Both the position numbers and the translations under genes were made by a program. Of a DNA stretch of 64,000 nucleotides, positions 34,473 to 42,929 are shown piece by piece. Source of the stretch: Archaeoglobus veneficus SNP6. Lineage in GTDB: Archaea > Halobacteriota > Archaeoglobi > Archaeoglobales > Archaeoglobaceae. Under the pieces are notes generated by a model. That model ran no database searches and was not told the DNA's origin. It saw only the letters and a program-made list of their open reading frames with translations. The stretch is taken from positions 1,286,612 to 1,350,611 of the forward strand of contig NC_015320.1 in NCBI RefSeq assembly GCF_000194625.1, written 5' to 3'. How positions within the stretch are numbered: position 1 is the stretch's first letter; every line of letters begins with the position of its first letter.

Positions 34473-35630
34473 TTACAGAACATCTATGCCCATCACGCTT
34501 ACCTTTGGCCTGAGAGGTTTAACCTTCGTAGCGTTTCTGTGAATCTTTCTGCCATTGAAGGATTCAACCTTCTCGACCGGCTTCTCTTCAACAGTCTCAA
34601 GTTCTTCCTCACAAGCGAGGATGTTCGGCGACTGTACTCCTGTCATTATGGCCATAACTTTCACGATGCCCTCAAGCTCTCTCTCGATCCTTGCTCCCCA
34701 TATTACGTTAGCTCCAGCGTCGATTTCGAAAGTGAGGTTCTCGACTATCTCTTCAGCCTCCTTTATGGTCAAATCGGGGCCGCCAGATATGTGTATAAGC
34801 GCCCCAGTTGCTCCCCTGTAATCGACATCCAGCAGCGGGTGGTTCAGGCAATCTCTAACGACTTCCTTCGCCTTGTTCTGAGACTTCGCCTCACCAACGA
34901 GCATGACTGCAACTCCACCATGCCCCATCACAGCTCTAACATCCGCAAAATCGATGTTCATAAGCGAGGGCTTTGTTATGGTGTCAGATATGCCCTTAAT
35001 CGTTTCTGCAACGAGCTGATCCATGACGCTGAAGGCCTGCTCAATGGGGAGGTTGGGGACGTATTCGAGCAGCTTGTTGTTGTCAAGAACCACGACAGTG
35101 TCTGCATGCTTTCTGAGCTCTTCGAGGCCCTCCTCAGCCTTCAGAATTCTCGCCCTTTCTACTCTGAAGGGTGTCTGCACCATTCCGATGACTATCGCAC
35201 CCTGCTTCTTCGCAATCTCCGCCACAACCGGAGCAGAGCCCGTTCCAGTTCCACCACCCATACCGGCGCAGACGAAAACGAGGTCTGCCCCACTTAACAG
35301 CTCTTCAAAGGTGCCCCTCGCAAGCTCCGCAGCTTTTCTGCCTATTTCAGGATATCCACCAGCTCCAAGCCCCTTCGTGAGGCTCCTGCCTATAAGGACT
35401 TTTTTGTCCGCCTTTATCATCATCAGGTGCTGTTTGTCTGTATTGATTGCAATTGTCGTTACGCCATCAACACCTATGTTTTTCAGCCTGTTTACTGTGT
35501 TGTTCCCGCTCCCGCCACAGCCAACAACAACGATTTTTGGCATTCCAAATTCTTCAATGTCGAAGTTTTCCCGCCTGTTTGCCCTTTCCTTTTCGTAAAA
35601 TGCCTGGGCCTTACTAACGAACGATTTCAT
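34473..35630 (-). CDS. ftsZ: Cell division GTPase FtsZ
   Basis: 385 residues. Tubulin signature [11 protein letters not shown]-terminal [17 protein letters not shown]3 loop region and the T7 loop [11 protein letters not shown] with its catalytic Asp. A spacer then leads to a short C-terminal peptide ending VSVMGIDVL. FtsZ polymerises with GTP to form the division ring. A CdrS-like RHH gene precedes it by 9 bases, the arrangement known for haloarchaeal cdrS-ftsZ2, so this may be an FtsZ2-type paralogue; tree placement would decide. Confidence 0.95.
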   Translation of the reverse strand: MKSFVSKAQAFYEKERANRRENFDIEEFGMPKIVVVGCGGSGNNTVNRLKNIGVDGVTTIAINTDKQHLMMIKADKKVLIGRSLTKGLGAGGYPEIGRKAAELARGTFEELLSGADLVFVCAGMGGGTGTGSAPVVAEIAKKQGAIVIGMVQTPFRVERARILKAEEGLEELRKHADTVVVLDNNKLLEYVPNLPIEQAFSVMDQLVAETIKGISDTITKPSLMNIDFADVRAVMGHGGVAVMLVGEAKSQNKAKEVVRDCLNHPLLDVDYRGATGALIHISGGPDLTIKEAEEIVENLTFEIDAGANVIWGARIERELEGIVKVMAIMTGVQSPNILACEEELETVEEKPVEKVESFNGRKIHRNATKVKPLRPKVSVMGIDVL

Positions 35631-35639
35631 TTAAATCAC

Positions 35640-35813
35640 CTACGTAAAGGAGCCGAGTCTCTGGCTCCTCTCAATAACTTCAACCTTCTCCGCCAGGAGG
35701 CGCCGAATAGCATCTCTAATTGCTTCGCTGACCGAGGCGTACTCTCCCGCCATCACCAAAGCCTCGAGCATTTCGTAGTGCTGGTCTGTCAGTCTTATGG
35801 AGATCTTTCTCAT
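35640..35813 (-). CDS. cdrS: Ribbon-helix-helix regulator, CdrS-like
   Basis: 57 residues: MRKISIRLTDQHYEMLEALV followed by SVSEAIRDAIRRLL, the strand-helix-helix of a CopG/MetJ-type DNA-binding dimer. It lies 9 bases before ftsZ, as cdrS (cell division regulator short) does before ftsZ2 in haloarchaea. ATG at 35813 is preferred: GGGGGG lies just before it, and residues further upstream are read from the structured leader. Nearby operator-like repeats suggest it represses its own operon. Confidence 0.8.
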   Translation of the reverse strand: MRKISIRLTDQHYEMLEALVMAGEYASVSEAIRDAIRRLLAEKVEVIERSQRLGSFT

Positions 35814-35835
35814 CGCAGCCCCCCGCCGTCTACAC

Positions 35836-35871
35836 GGGTGTCCCGCAAGGTCACACTTGCGTCCGACACCC
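35836..35871 (-). promoter_or_regulatory. Long hairpin in the cdrS-ftsZ leader
   Basis: GGGTGTC at 35836-35842 pairs with GACACCC at 35865-35871, and inside it GCAAG (35845-35849) pairs with CTTGC (35856-35860) around a 6-base loop. The structure lies between the promoter and the ribosome site of cdrS. It could act in RNA as a control element, or in DNA as two facing operator sites, since both arms contain TGTCC-like sequence. Confidence 0.5.
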
Positions 35872-35897
35872 GCCATACGACCGCCATCTCACCGCCT

Positions 35898-35916
35898 CAC
35901 ACGTGGGTGACGTGTG
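35898..35916 (-). promoter_or_regulatory. Second hairpin in the cdrS-ftsZ leader
   Basis: CACACGT and ACGTGTG form a perfect 7-base stem with a 5-base loop, close to the expected transcript start. In the mRNA this would be a 5-end hairpin that may protect the message or influence initiation. Confidence 0.45.
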
Positions 35917-35944
35917 TCCGACATTGTCCTACATATGTCCGACA
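35915..35944. promoter_or_regulatory. Phased TGTCCGACA operator array of cdrS-ftsZ
   Basis: TGTCCGACA at 35915-35923, TGTCCTACA at 35925-35933 and TGTCCGACA at 35936-35944 are spaced 10-11 bases apart, one helical turn. Further matches are CGTCCGACA at 35860-35868 and TGTCCCGCA at 35839-35847, 21 bases apart. The likely TATA box is CATATTTAAG at 35949-35958, so the array covers the transcript start. RHH proteins bind such phased sites; self-regulation by the CdrS-like protein is inference. Confidence 0.6.
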
Positions 35945-36079
35945 CAATCATATTTAAGCATTTTGGTTCTTTTATGCAATAAGATTATAAAACCTGAATA
36001 AAAATGACAATGACTATTATGATGAGACAACTTAGTGGAATACGGAATTGTTCATATATGCAGCCCACAAACACCCATC

Positions 36080-36985
36080 ATGCTCTCAGTCCTCGAAGCG
36101 AACAGAGTTATGCTCATCGGCATCGGTGGCGGAGGAGATGTGGTAAGCGCCTTTGTCATCGGAGAGATGCTAAAAGAATACGGAATAGATTACATCTGCG
36201 GCGGTGTTGTGTGGGAACGCTTCCGCAGAGATCCAAAGCCTGGCCCGAGGAGTATAGAGGAAATTGAGAATGCAGAAGTTATAAACGAGTGTCTCGCGTG
36301 GATGAAGGGGGCTAAAATTGGCAGATTAAAGCCAATAGTTGCGGAAGTTGCAGAAATCGCAGGAAATGCGGTGGGTGTGGACATAACGAAGGGTGTTGCG
36401 CGCCTGACAAGAAGTATCAGGGAGTTCGCCAGAGAAGAGGACATTGAGATTATTATTGGTGTAGATGCTGGAGGAGATGCGCTCGCGAGAGGGAGTGAAA
36501 AAGGTCTTGTCAGCCCACTGAGCGATGCTTTGATGATTGCTGCCCTTTCGCCCCTCAACTCAATCGTGGCGGTGGTGGGCTTTGGAAGCGATGGGGAGTT
36601 GAGCAGGAAAGAGATCGAAGGCTACCTCAGCGAGCTTGCCGCTAACGGTGGATTGATCGGAGCGATTCTGATAGACAGAAAGACCGCATCACGAATCTAT
36701 CCTCTCGTTGAGAGAATTGAGACCGAAGCGTCTCGAGTTCCGCTTCTCGCTGCACTCGGCTATAATGGAGTGTATACGATATGGGACGGATATGAAATCG
36801 AGGTTTCCATTCTCAACGCCCTCGCCTTCTTCATTGACGCCAAGAAGCTCTACGAATTAAATCCAATGGCAAAGGCTGTAAAAGGCTGCAACAGCATACA
36901 GGAGGCAAACGAAGCCTTACACAGGATCGGGATAAAGACTGAACTGGATATAGAGCTTGAGCTCGCTTCGAGTGGTCGAGAATGA
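36080..36985 (+). CDS. DUF1152 family protein
   Basis: About 301 residues. The start MLSVLEANRVMLIGIGGGGD has the glycine-rich turn of a nucleotide- or phosphate-binding fold, and DAGGDALARG and GFGSDGELS are further conserved loops. This archaeal family has no established activity. ATG at 36080 is preferred over an upstream GTG (36035) because a TATA-like CATATATG lies 24 bases before it. It is divergent from the cdrS-ftsZ promoter. Confidence 0.75.
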   Translation: MLSVLEANRVMLIGIGGGGDVVSAFVIGEMLKEYGIDYICGGVVWERFRRDPKPGPRSIEEIENAEVINECLAWMKGAKIGRLKPIVAEVAEIAGNAVGVDITKGVARLTRSIREFAREEDIEIIIGVDAGGDALARGSEKGLVSPLSDALMIAALSPLNSIVAVVGFGSDGELSRKEIEGYLSELAANGGLIGAILIDRKTASRIYPLVERIETEASRVPLLAALGYNGVYTIWDGYEIEVSILNALAFFIDAKKLYELNPMAKAVKGCNSIQEANEALHRIGIKTELDIELELASSGRE

Positions 36986-37063
36986 AAGGCCCCTCTTTCA
37001 GATTTCTTGAAGGTTCACTAATTGAGTAAAGTTGACAAGTTACTTCTACCAGAAAATGTGTAG

Positions 37064-37276
37064 TCACGCCTTAACAGCCGTCTTTGCCTTCTCAATATAC
37101 TCAACAATACCGGGTATCACCGACTTCCTGGCCTGCCAGATCTCAATGCCAATGATCTCCTCATCCTCTCCGTATTCGATGAAAACGTCTTCTCCTACCT
37201 CAACGGTATCCTTAACCTCCCCCTCCTTAATTAAGATGTAAAGGATGTCTGCCTCTGGATCGTATCTAACTTTCAT
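37064..37276 (-). CDS. DUF2283 protein, possible antitoxin
   Basis: About 70 residues. DPEADILYILIKEG at the start and the GIEIWQARK segment are the DUF2283 signature. Such proteins are often encoded beside a DUF4258 protein, and the pair is suspected to be a toxin-antitoxin-like module. Here the ATG overlaps the stop codon of the upstream DUF4258 gene (ATGA), with GGTGGT as ribosome site. Confidence 0.8.
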   Translation of the reverse strand: MKVRYDPEADILYILIKEGEVKDTVEVGEDVFIEYGEDEEIIGIEIWQARKSVIPGIVEYIEKAKTAVKA

Positions 37277-37549
37277 ATCTTCAACCACCTTCCCGAATCA
37301 ACTCTCTTCCTGACGAACTCGATTCCTTTTGAAGTGTCTATAACTGTAACAACTTTAAGCTTTTCATCAGCCACGTTGTAGCGACGATAAGATAGTGATT
37401 TTTCATAGTTCTCTTTTTTACAGCAATGAAGTTTCCGTCTTGACATCAAAATACCGGAACTCTGGATCATTTAATGTCTCTTCTATTTCTTCAACTGTTA
37501 TTCTTCTTTCTCTGAGTTTTTCTCTTGCGTGATGTGTAAACTCGATCAT
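37273..37549 (-). pseudogene. DUF4258 toxin-like protein, interrupted by a one-base deletion
   Basis: The first 43 codons (MIEFTHHAREKLRERRITVE then EETLNDPEFRYFDVKT) and the last 50 or so (GNFIAVKKENYEKS, then VVTVIDTSKGIEFVRKR) together form a DUF4258 protein but lie in different frames. Adding one G near 37434-37437 (ACGGAAAC to ACGGGAAAC) restores the frame. DUF4258 proteins are related to RelE-like RNases. The start has a GAGAGGT ribosome site. Either the toxin is inactivated or the read contains an error. Confidence 0.65.
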
Positions 37550-37675
37550 TTTTACCTCTCCAGAATGGACTGCTCGTGTTGCAGGTTCTCTGGTTAGACG
37601 TCCTTGTTTTATCTGATTTCACATGGTTGTAATCGATGTTTCCGTGAGCATTTTTTCTCCATAGCCTCGTTAAAT

Positions 37676-37689
37676 CCCACACGTGGGAG
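37676..37689. promoter_or_regulatory. Palindrome between paaK and the DUF4258 gene
   Basis: TCCCAC-AC-GTGGGA is a perfect 6-base inverted repeat in the 170-base gap, which otherwise has no gene that I can support. It may be an operator or a short terminator hairpin for leftward transcription from paaK. Confidence 0.3.
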
Positions 37690-37719
37690 GAAAAGTAAAC
37701 GGGTAAAAAAGGCAAAACA

Positions 37720-39030
37720 TCACACCTCCTCCCTCAAATCCAGCACGCGCTTGGCCTTCCCCACGAAGCGCTCCAAGGTACCCTTCTCAACGAGCTCGAC
37801 GTTCGTTCTCAGGCCAAGTTCCTTCTGCAGTTCCCTCTGGACCTTTTGCCTGATTTTATCCAGGTCCGCGAGTTCCCCTGTGAAGATTTCATCCCTGACC
37901 TCCACCCTAACCGTAAGCTCGTCCAACGAACCTCTCCGGGTGATTACAACCTGAAAGTGGTCGCCGACCTCCGGAATCTGCATGAGTACATGCTCTATCT
38001 GGCTCGGGAAGACGTTTATACCCCTGACAACTATCATGTCGTCCGCCCTGCCAAGGATGCGGTGAATCTTTGGATGTGTGCGCCCGCATGAGCACTCGTC
38101 GTCCATTATGAACGTTATATCGCCCGTCTTATATCTCAGCAGGGGCAAAGCTTCCTTTGTGAGCGGAGTCAGCACGAGTTCGCCCTTCTCACCCTCCGCA
38201 GCGGGATTACCCTCTTCGTCAACGATCTCTATGAAGTAGTGGTCGGCCCAGATGTGAAGACCGTTCTGCTCCTCACACTCAAAAGCAACTCCCGGCCCGT
38301 TCATCTCGCTTAAGCCGTAGGAGTCGTACGCTTTCAGGCCAAAGGCATCTTCAAGTCTCTTGCGGGTGTTATCACTCCACGGCTCGGCTCCAAAACAGCC
38401 AATTTTTAGGCCTATTTCATCCGGCTTTATGCCCATCGCTTCCGCAACTTCCTTGATGTGCATCGCATAGCTCGGCGTTGCGTGAATTACAGTCGTCCCA
38501 AAATCGAGCATGTACCTTATCTGCCTCTCGGTGTTTCCCGTTCCTGCGGGCACAACCATCGCTCCGATGAGCTCGGCAGCATAGTGAAAGCCGAGACCGC
38601 CGGTAAAGAACGTGTAGCTCACCATGTTCTGGAAGACATCTCTCTCCCTGACCCCTACCATGTACAGGCACCTTGCAACCATGTTTATCCAGTTCTCCAA
38701 GTCGCTGCGGGTGTATCCAACGACTTTCGGCTTGCCCGATGTCCCGCTGGAAGTGTGTATCCTGATGATCTTCTCCTTTGGAACCGCAAAAAGGCCGAAC
38801 GGGTAGTTTTCCCTCAGGTGCTCCTTGGTCGTGAAGGGAATCTTCGCTATGTCTTCCCTCCGCTTTATGTCATCGGGGTGAACGCCCGCTTTTTTCAGCC
38901 TCTGCCTATAGAACGGAACGTTATCGTACGCGTGCCTGATTACCCACTTCAGTCTTTTGAACTGGAGCTCTTCGATCTCTTTTGGAGGCATTACCTCCTC
39001 TTTTTGCCAGTATTTATCGCTGTAGGGCAT
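37720..39030 (-). CDS. paaK: Phenylacetate-CoA ligase family enzyme
   Basis: About 436 residues of the AMP-forming ligase superfamily. Core motif SSGTSGKPKVVGYT binds ATP; YGLSEMNGPG, TPLTKEALPLLRYKTGD and the C-terminal PSQIEHVL and VITRRGSLDEL segments match PaaK. It activates phenylacetate or a related aryl acid to its CoA ester. The acid used is not certain; these enzymes also act on indole-acetate in archaeal aromatic amino acid breakdown. ATG at 39030 is about 30 bases after a TATA-like TTAAAATACTT. Confidence 0.9.
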   Translation of the reverse strand: MPYSDKYWQKEEVMPPKEIEELQFKRLKWVIRHAYDNVPFYRQRLKKAGVHPDDIKRREDIAKIPFTTKEHLRENYPFGLFAVPKEKIIRIHTSSGTSGKPKVVGYTRSDLENWINMVARCLYMVGVRERDVFQNMVSYTFFTGGLGFHYAAELIGAMVVPAGTGNTERQIRYMLDFGTTVIHATPSYAMHIKEVAEAMGIKPDEIGLKIGCFGAEPWSDNTRKRLEDAFGLKAYDSYGLSEMNGPGVAFECEEQNGLHIWADHYFIEIVDEEGNPAAEGEKGELVLTPLTKEALPLLRYKTGDITFIMDDECSCGRTHPKIHRILGRADDMIVVRGINVFPSQIEHVLMQIPEVGDHFQVVITRRGSLDELTVRVEVRDEIFTGELADLDKIRQKVQRELQKELGLRTNVELVEKGTLERFVGKAKRVLDLREEV

Positions 39031-39058
39031 GATACATGGTTGCAAGTAGCGAAGTATT

Positions 39059-39454
39059 TTAATCTTTCACTTTGAATGGTAGCTCTTTCACATCCACATC
39101 ATTGATTTTAACAACAACCCTGTAGTCACCCTTCTCCAATTTTCCGAGTTCCAGTGTTTTGTTGTATTTCTGCAAAACCTGTATGCAAATTTCGTCGGGC
39201 TTCGGTGGCGTGTGCCTGAAGGAGATTATGAAGGTGTTCCCTTCCCTTTCAACACCGAGAAACTCTATTTTGTGGCACGGGTTTGGGAGCGTAATGATAA
39301 TCTGCGCCTTCCACACTCCATCGTCTTCGAAAACGATAATCTGTGTGGGAGTCGAGTCTCCTACATCAGGTGTGGTCTTATTCGCCTCATGCGATACGCA
39401 GAGCGTAAGCATGACTGCGATCGCCAGAACGAGAACTGGCCATTTTTTCATCAT
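39059..39454 (-). CDS. Secreted or lipid-anchored small protein of unknown function
   Basis: 131 residues. The N-terminus MMKKWPVLVLAIAVMLTLCV is a signal peptide with a Cys near the cleavage region, suggesting a lipoprotein. The mature part is a beta-strand domain with ICIQVLQKYNKTLELGKLEKG, resembling an immunoglobulin-like fold. No family recognised. It lies 8 bases after the MFS transporter gene and may be cotranscribed with it. Confidence 0.6.
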   Translation of the reverse strand: MMKKWPVLVLAIAVMLTLCVSHEANKTTPDVGDSTPTQIIVFEDDGVWKAQIIITLPNPCHKIEFLGVEREGNTFIISFRHTPPKPDEICIQVLQKYNKTLELGKLEKGDYRVVVKINDVDVKELPFKVKD

Positions 39455-39462
39455 AGTATTGG

Positions 39463-40620
39463 TTACGATGCCTGGATAAAACCCTTTTGAAATTTCTTAT
39501 CGATGAAATTGTATGCAAGAAAGAACGAGAACGCTATAAGTGCCGCCACTACAAACACTGCGTTGAGAGAGAGTAGTCCGAAGACCAGTGGGCCGGTGGT
39601 CTGACCAATCCTTATCGTTGAACCGTAGGCAGTCATAACCGCAGCTCTGTGTTCATTCGGAGCAGTTGAAATGACAAGGTTTTGAAGTGCTGGCAGAACC
39701 GAGCCATGAGCAAAGCCAAAGAGGAGCGCTGCGGCAAAGAACAGGTAGTACGAGGGTAGAAATGGTATCACGAGCATTGAAATACAGTAGGCTGCAAAAC
39801 CCGCTTTTATTGCTCCAATGCTTCCAAAGCGTTCTACCAGATGCGCAAGCCTATAGGAAAAAATTGCCGTAAAGGCAGACATGGACGCCTGTACGGCACT
39901 TATCATAATGCTGTTGGCCATGAATTTCTCCTTGAGCAGGAACGGCAGAAACGTGAGGAAAGCCCCGTAGAGAATTATAAAGACTGCTGCACCTGATGCA
40001 AACTCGAAGAGCAACCTTCCGCTGACCACTCTTGCCATCCCCCTGAAGTACGAAGATATTGGTGTTGAACTTCTCACATCGGGATGGGGCATGAGCATTG
40101 CAGCAATTCCGACAGGAATTGCAATGCCAAAAGTGAGAAAGGGATATCTCCAGTCAAAGTAAGCGAGAATCCCTCCTATAGCCTGATAGGCAGTAATTCC
40201 GATTGTGAGAACGCTGGCGTTGTAGCCAAGTATTCTTGCCCTCTCGATCCCCTCGTAGATGTCTCCAATCATGGTTGCAGAAAGGGCAGTCAAAGCTGAG
40301 CCGCCTATTCCCTGAATGAATCGCAGCAAAAGCATGGTTTTGAAGTCTGCAAAAGCGCAGAGCGTTCCAGCGATGGAAAATAGAAAGAGAGACGGAACGA
40401 GGACTTTCTTTCTGCCATATCTATCTGCGAGAATTCCCATCAGGGGGGCGAAGAAGATGCCGGGAAGTGTGAAGGCTGTAACGAGCATCGCCACCTCGGC
40501 TCTACCAATACCAAGTGCAGCACCTATCTGGGGAAATGCAGGAGTGAGGATAGACACGCCTATAACACCCATCAGGGTCACAGCAAATATTGTGTAAAGG
40601 TTCGAATTTAGCTCCGGCAC
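39463..40620 (-). CDS. Major facilitator superfamily transporter
   Basis: 385 residues with about 11-12 membrane helices. Motif A is GILADRYGRKKVLV between helices 2 and 3, and the motif-C-like GYNASVLTIGITAYQAIGG suggests the drug:proton antiporter branch. The substrate cannot be read. The start is GTG at 40620; a TATA-like AGTTAAAAAG lies about 25 bases upstream. Confidence 0.85.
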   Translation of the reverse strand: MPELNSNLYTIFAVTLMGVIGVSILTPAFPQIGAALGIGRAEVAMLVTAFTLPGIFFAPLMGILADRYGRKKVLVPSLFLFSIAGTLCAFADFKTMLLLRFIQGIGGSALTALSATMIGDIYEGIERARILGYNASVLTIGITAYQAIGGILAYFDWRYPFLTFGIAIPVGIAAMLMPHPDVRSSTPISSYFRGMARVVSGRLLFEFASGAAVFIILYGAFLTFLPFLLKEKFMANSIMISAVQASMSAFTAIFSYRLAHLVERFGSIGAIKAGFAAYCISMLVIPFLPSYYLFFAAALLFGFAHGSVLPALQNLVISTAPNEHRAAVMTAYGSTIRIGQTTGPLVFGLLSLNAVFVVAALIAFSFFLAYNFIDKKFQKGFIQAS

Positions 40621-40655
40621 TGCTGAGATTTAACTGCGTGTCTTTTTAACTTTAA

Positions 40656-41588
40656 CTATGTAAGATAAAGCAGTAGTGCGAGGGCAACGATTGTGTAGGT
40701 TACGTTCAGGAGTGCGCTCAGAACTGCAATTTTGAAGCCCAGCTTGACTCCAAAGTACGCTATTCTCCCTGGCAGCGAGTGGCGGACGAGGACGACGGAC
40801 ATCGTCACTATGCTCGTGAGCAGCAGTGCAGAGACGGCTTCAACAGGGGTGAGCATGCCCTCCGCCAGCATAGAGCCTGCAAGGGCAAAAGCACTTGTGG
40901 TGTCTGCAAGTCCAACAGCGATTATTGCCGAAGCTTCGCCTGGGAAACCTCCCACGTGTATCTCCTTTAGGGGTTCGAAGAATCCGTAGGCGTTCAGCAG
41001 TGCGGTAATCACATACACAACAACGAGCCTGGGCAAAATCTTCTTTAGAACATTCCACGCCTGCTTCAACCCCGCCCTAATCTTCTCCTCCGGTGTTCTT
41101 TCGTTGGCTTCCGTTTTGTTATTAACCCTCGCCCTCACCTCTCCGGAAAGCAGGAAGTGCCCGGCAATTACGGCCGTTGCTGTGACGCACATGCTCACGA
41201 AGAGTCTTGCCGTGATGTATAGCATGCCGGCTGTAAGGCCGAGGAGCGGGATTACAACGGGAATGAAGTAAACAAAAAGATGGTTCACGAAGCTGAAGAA
41301 GCTGCTGACGAAGGCAGCAATGACTGTTTCCCTCTCGCTTATAACTCTCTGCTCACGAAACCCGGCAAGCATGGCCATTGCTGCACTTCCGCTGGCAAGA
41401 TAGGTCACTACCGCCAGAGCAGATTCCTCCGAGAGGTTCGCGAACCTTATAAGGGGTTTGAATATGAAGGAAATTCTCCTTATAACTCCAAACTCGCTCA
41501 GGATGTTGGCAATTACAATCGCGATTACAAGAACTGGAATAACGTTTTTCAGCAGGTAGAGAAGCTTCGCGACCACAATGTCGAGCAT
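40656..41588 (-). CDS. Membrane protein with two nucleoside-recognition (Gate) domains
   Basis: About 310 residues with eight to ten helices. Two copies of the Gate domain are seen, with the glycine/alanine-rich AVVTYLASGSAAMAM and AIIAVGLADTTSAFALAG segments, joined by a charged cytosolic linker (NNKTEANERTPEEK). Similar proteins occur as SpmA/SpmB and FeoB C-terminal parts, and their transport role is unknown. ATG at 41588 is preferred over the in-frame TTG at 41612. Confidence 0.7.
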   Translation of the reverse strand: MLDIVVAKLLYLLKNVIPVLVIAIVIANILSEFGVIRRISFIFKPLIRFANLSEESALAVVTYLASGSAAMAMLAGFREQRVISERETVIAAFVSSFFSFVNHLFVYFIPVVIPLLGLTAGMLYITARLFVSMCVTATAVIAGHFLLSGEVRARVNNKTEANERTPEEKIRAGLKQAWNVLKKILPRLVVVYVITALLNAYGFFEPLKEIHVGGFPGEASAIIAVGLADTTSAFALAGSMLAEGMLTPVEAVSALLLTSIVTMSVVLVRHSLPGRIAYFGVKLGFKIAVLSALLNVTYTIVALALLLYLT

Positions 41589-41732
41589 AGCGCTAATCTG
41601 CCCTTTTTTCAAAAATCTTTCGCTTCAGCCATACTACCGGATGAAAGGATTGGCATAGTGAGTCTATGCATAAACAGGTTACCGCGAAAAGAGAAGACCA
41701 AGCTTTATATACCGGCCTGGCAAGGAATAATT

Positions 41733-42476
41733 ATGCAGGTGGCTGTAATTTCGAACCTTCATGGTAATTTGCTGGCCCTCGCCTCGGCTCTTTCAAAAAT
41801 CGAGAGGTTGAGGGAAAAGGGAGAAGAGATAAACAAAATCTACGTTCTCGGCGTTTTCGGCCTGATGCCCTATCCAAAGGAGGTTTACCAGTTCATAAGC
41901 AGTGCGGAGAACATCTTTCCCGTTAGGGGCAAGTACGACCATCTGATTGCCAAATGGAGAGAGCTGGAAGAAGATGAGAAAGAAAGGCTCAGGGAGGACC
42001 ATCCGGATTTCGTAATAAGAATGATCGAGTGGAACTGGGAGATGCTTGGAAAAGATGGAAGGAGCTGGCTGAGAAACGATGTTCCGGCATTTATCATCGA
42101 AAAATTCGGAGAAAAAAATGAAATTCTCTTCGTCTACGGCGAACCCTTCAACCCGACAGGAGAGGACGTTAAGCCAAAGATGCCGACCTCATACTACGAA
42201 AGCCTTCTCGCACCCCTCCGAAAATACGAGATGCTCGTTGTAGCAGGCCCAATACCATTCATCGCAGAAACGAGGTACGGGAAGGTCGTATGTCCGGGAA
42301 GCGCAGGCTTCCAGCCGATAAAGGATTCAAAGCCGAGTTTTGCAATCATAGATACCGACAACATGTACGTTGCCTTCGACGACTTCGAGTATAGTAAAAA
42401 AGACGTGGAAGACAGGATAAAGGAGTACGACCTCCCGAGCGAGCTTATAGACCTCCTGCACCACGGATATATGTAA
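41733..42476 (+). CDS. Calcineurin-like metallophosphoesterase
   Basis: 247 residues. MQVAVISNLHGNLLAL corresponds to the first metal motif of the YfcE-like group (usually D-x-H-G-N; here Asp is replaced by Asn, SNLHGN). The second motif reads VLGVFGLMPYP where GDxVG is usual, while FPVRGKYD and the later AGPIPF/CPGSAGF segments are family-like. The metal site is thus partly altered, so activity is uncertain. The gene is leaderless, with TTTATATA 26 bases before ATG. Confidence 0.65.
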   Translation: MQVAVISNLHGNLLALASALSKIERLREKGEEINKIYVLGVFGLMPYPKEVYQFISSAENIFPVRGKYDHLIAKWRELEEDEKERLREDHPDFVIRMIEWNWEMLGKDGRSWLRNDVPAFIIEKFGEKNEILFVYGEPFNPTGEDVKPKMPTSYYESLLAPLRKYEMLVVAGPIPFIAETRYGKVVCPGSAGFQPIKDSKPSFAIIDTDNMYVAFDDFEYSKKDVEDRIKEYDLPSELIDLLHHGYM

Positions 42477-42562
42477 TTGGACTAGTGCCCTTTGTAAGTT
42501 CTGCCCTTTTTTACTCTACATTCTTTCTCGTTTCTACCACAACACGAGAATGTGAAAAAGAA

Positions 42563-42913
42563 CTATACTACATCTTTCAGCTTGTCTACTTCAGCATACA
42601 CTTCCTCAAGAATCTCCTCTTCAAGAAGTCGGACGAGGTTTTCCATTCCTTCCTTCTCGAGGGTAGAAATCAGCCTCGAAAAATCTGCAAGTATTGCCCT
42701 CGCTTTCTCCGGATTTGAAAGGGCAAAGCTCATTCCCGCAAGCCTGCCGAGGAGCAGCAGGGCAAAGCAGAGCTTTTTTCCTTCAAATCTGTCTGCGAGC
42801 TTTTCTATAGCAGTGATATCAGGCAGCCTTTGTGCGATTATCTCCACTACCTCGCCTGTAACCTCGGCAGCCTCTCTTGCCGAAAGGCCGAGTTCCCTGT
42901 ACAGAGCTCTCAT
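42563..42913 (-). CDS. Helical hypothetical protein downstream of hisH
   Basis: About 116 residues, almost all alpha helix: RALYRELGLSAREAAEVTGE then long amphipathic helices with EEEILEEVYAEVDKLKD at the end. No membrane segment and no recognised family. ATG at 42913 is preferred; it is 17 bases after the hisH stop, suggesting cotranscription. A link to histidine synthesis is not supported by its sequence. Confidence 0.55.
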   Translation of the reverse strand: MRALYRELGLSAREAAEVTGEVVEIIAQRLPDITAIEKLADRFEGKKLCFALLLLGRLAGMSFALSNPEKARAILADFSRLISTLEKEGMENLVRLLEEEILEEVYAEVDKLKDVV

Positions 42914-42929
42914 TTTAGCCTGCCTGCAG

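Noticed and set aside
34539-35297. Long open frame opposite ftsZ
   Set aside because: It is antisense to a well-supported FtsZ, has no ribosome site or promoter and reads as low-quality, Cys/His/Arg-rich sequence.
37491-37715. Open frame upstream of and overlapping the DUF4258 gene
   Set aside because: It overlaps the better supported DUF4258 start in another frame and has an unlikely composition.
37550-37719. Possible CRISPR or RNA gene in the gap before the DUF4258 gene
   Set aside because: No regularly spaced repeats and no cloverleaf; only one short palindrome is supported.
38458-39075. 205-codon open frame opposite paaK
   Set aside because: Antisense to PaaK with all motifs intact; no own promoter or similarity.
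41280-41732. N-terminal extension of the metallophosphoesterase through the Gate protein gene
   Set aside because: This part is antisense to the Gate-domain gene; the leaderless ATG at 41733 with a TATA-like box is the evident start.
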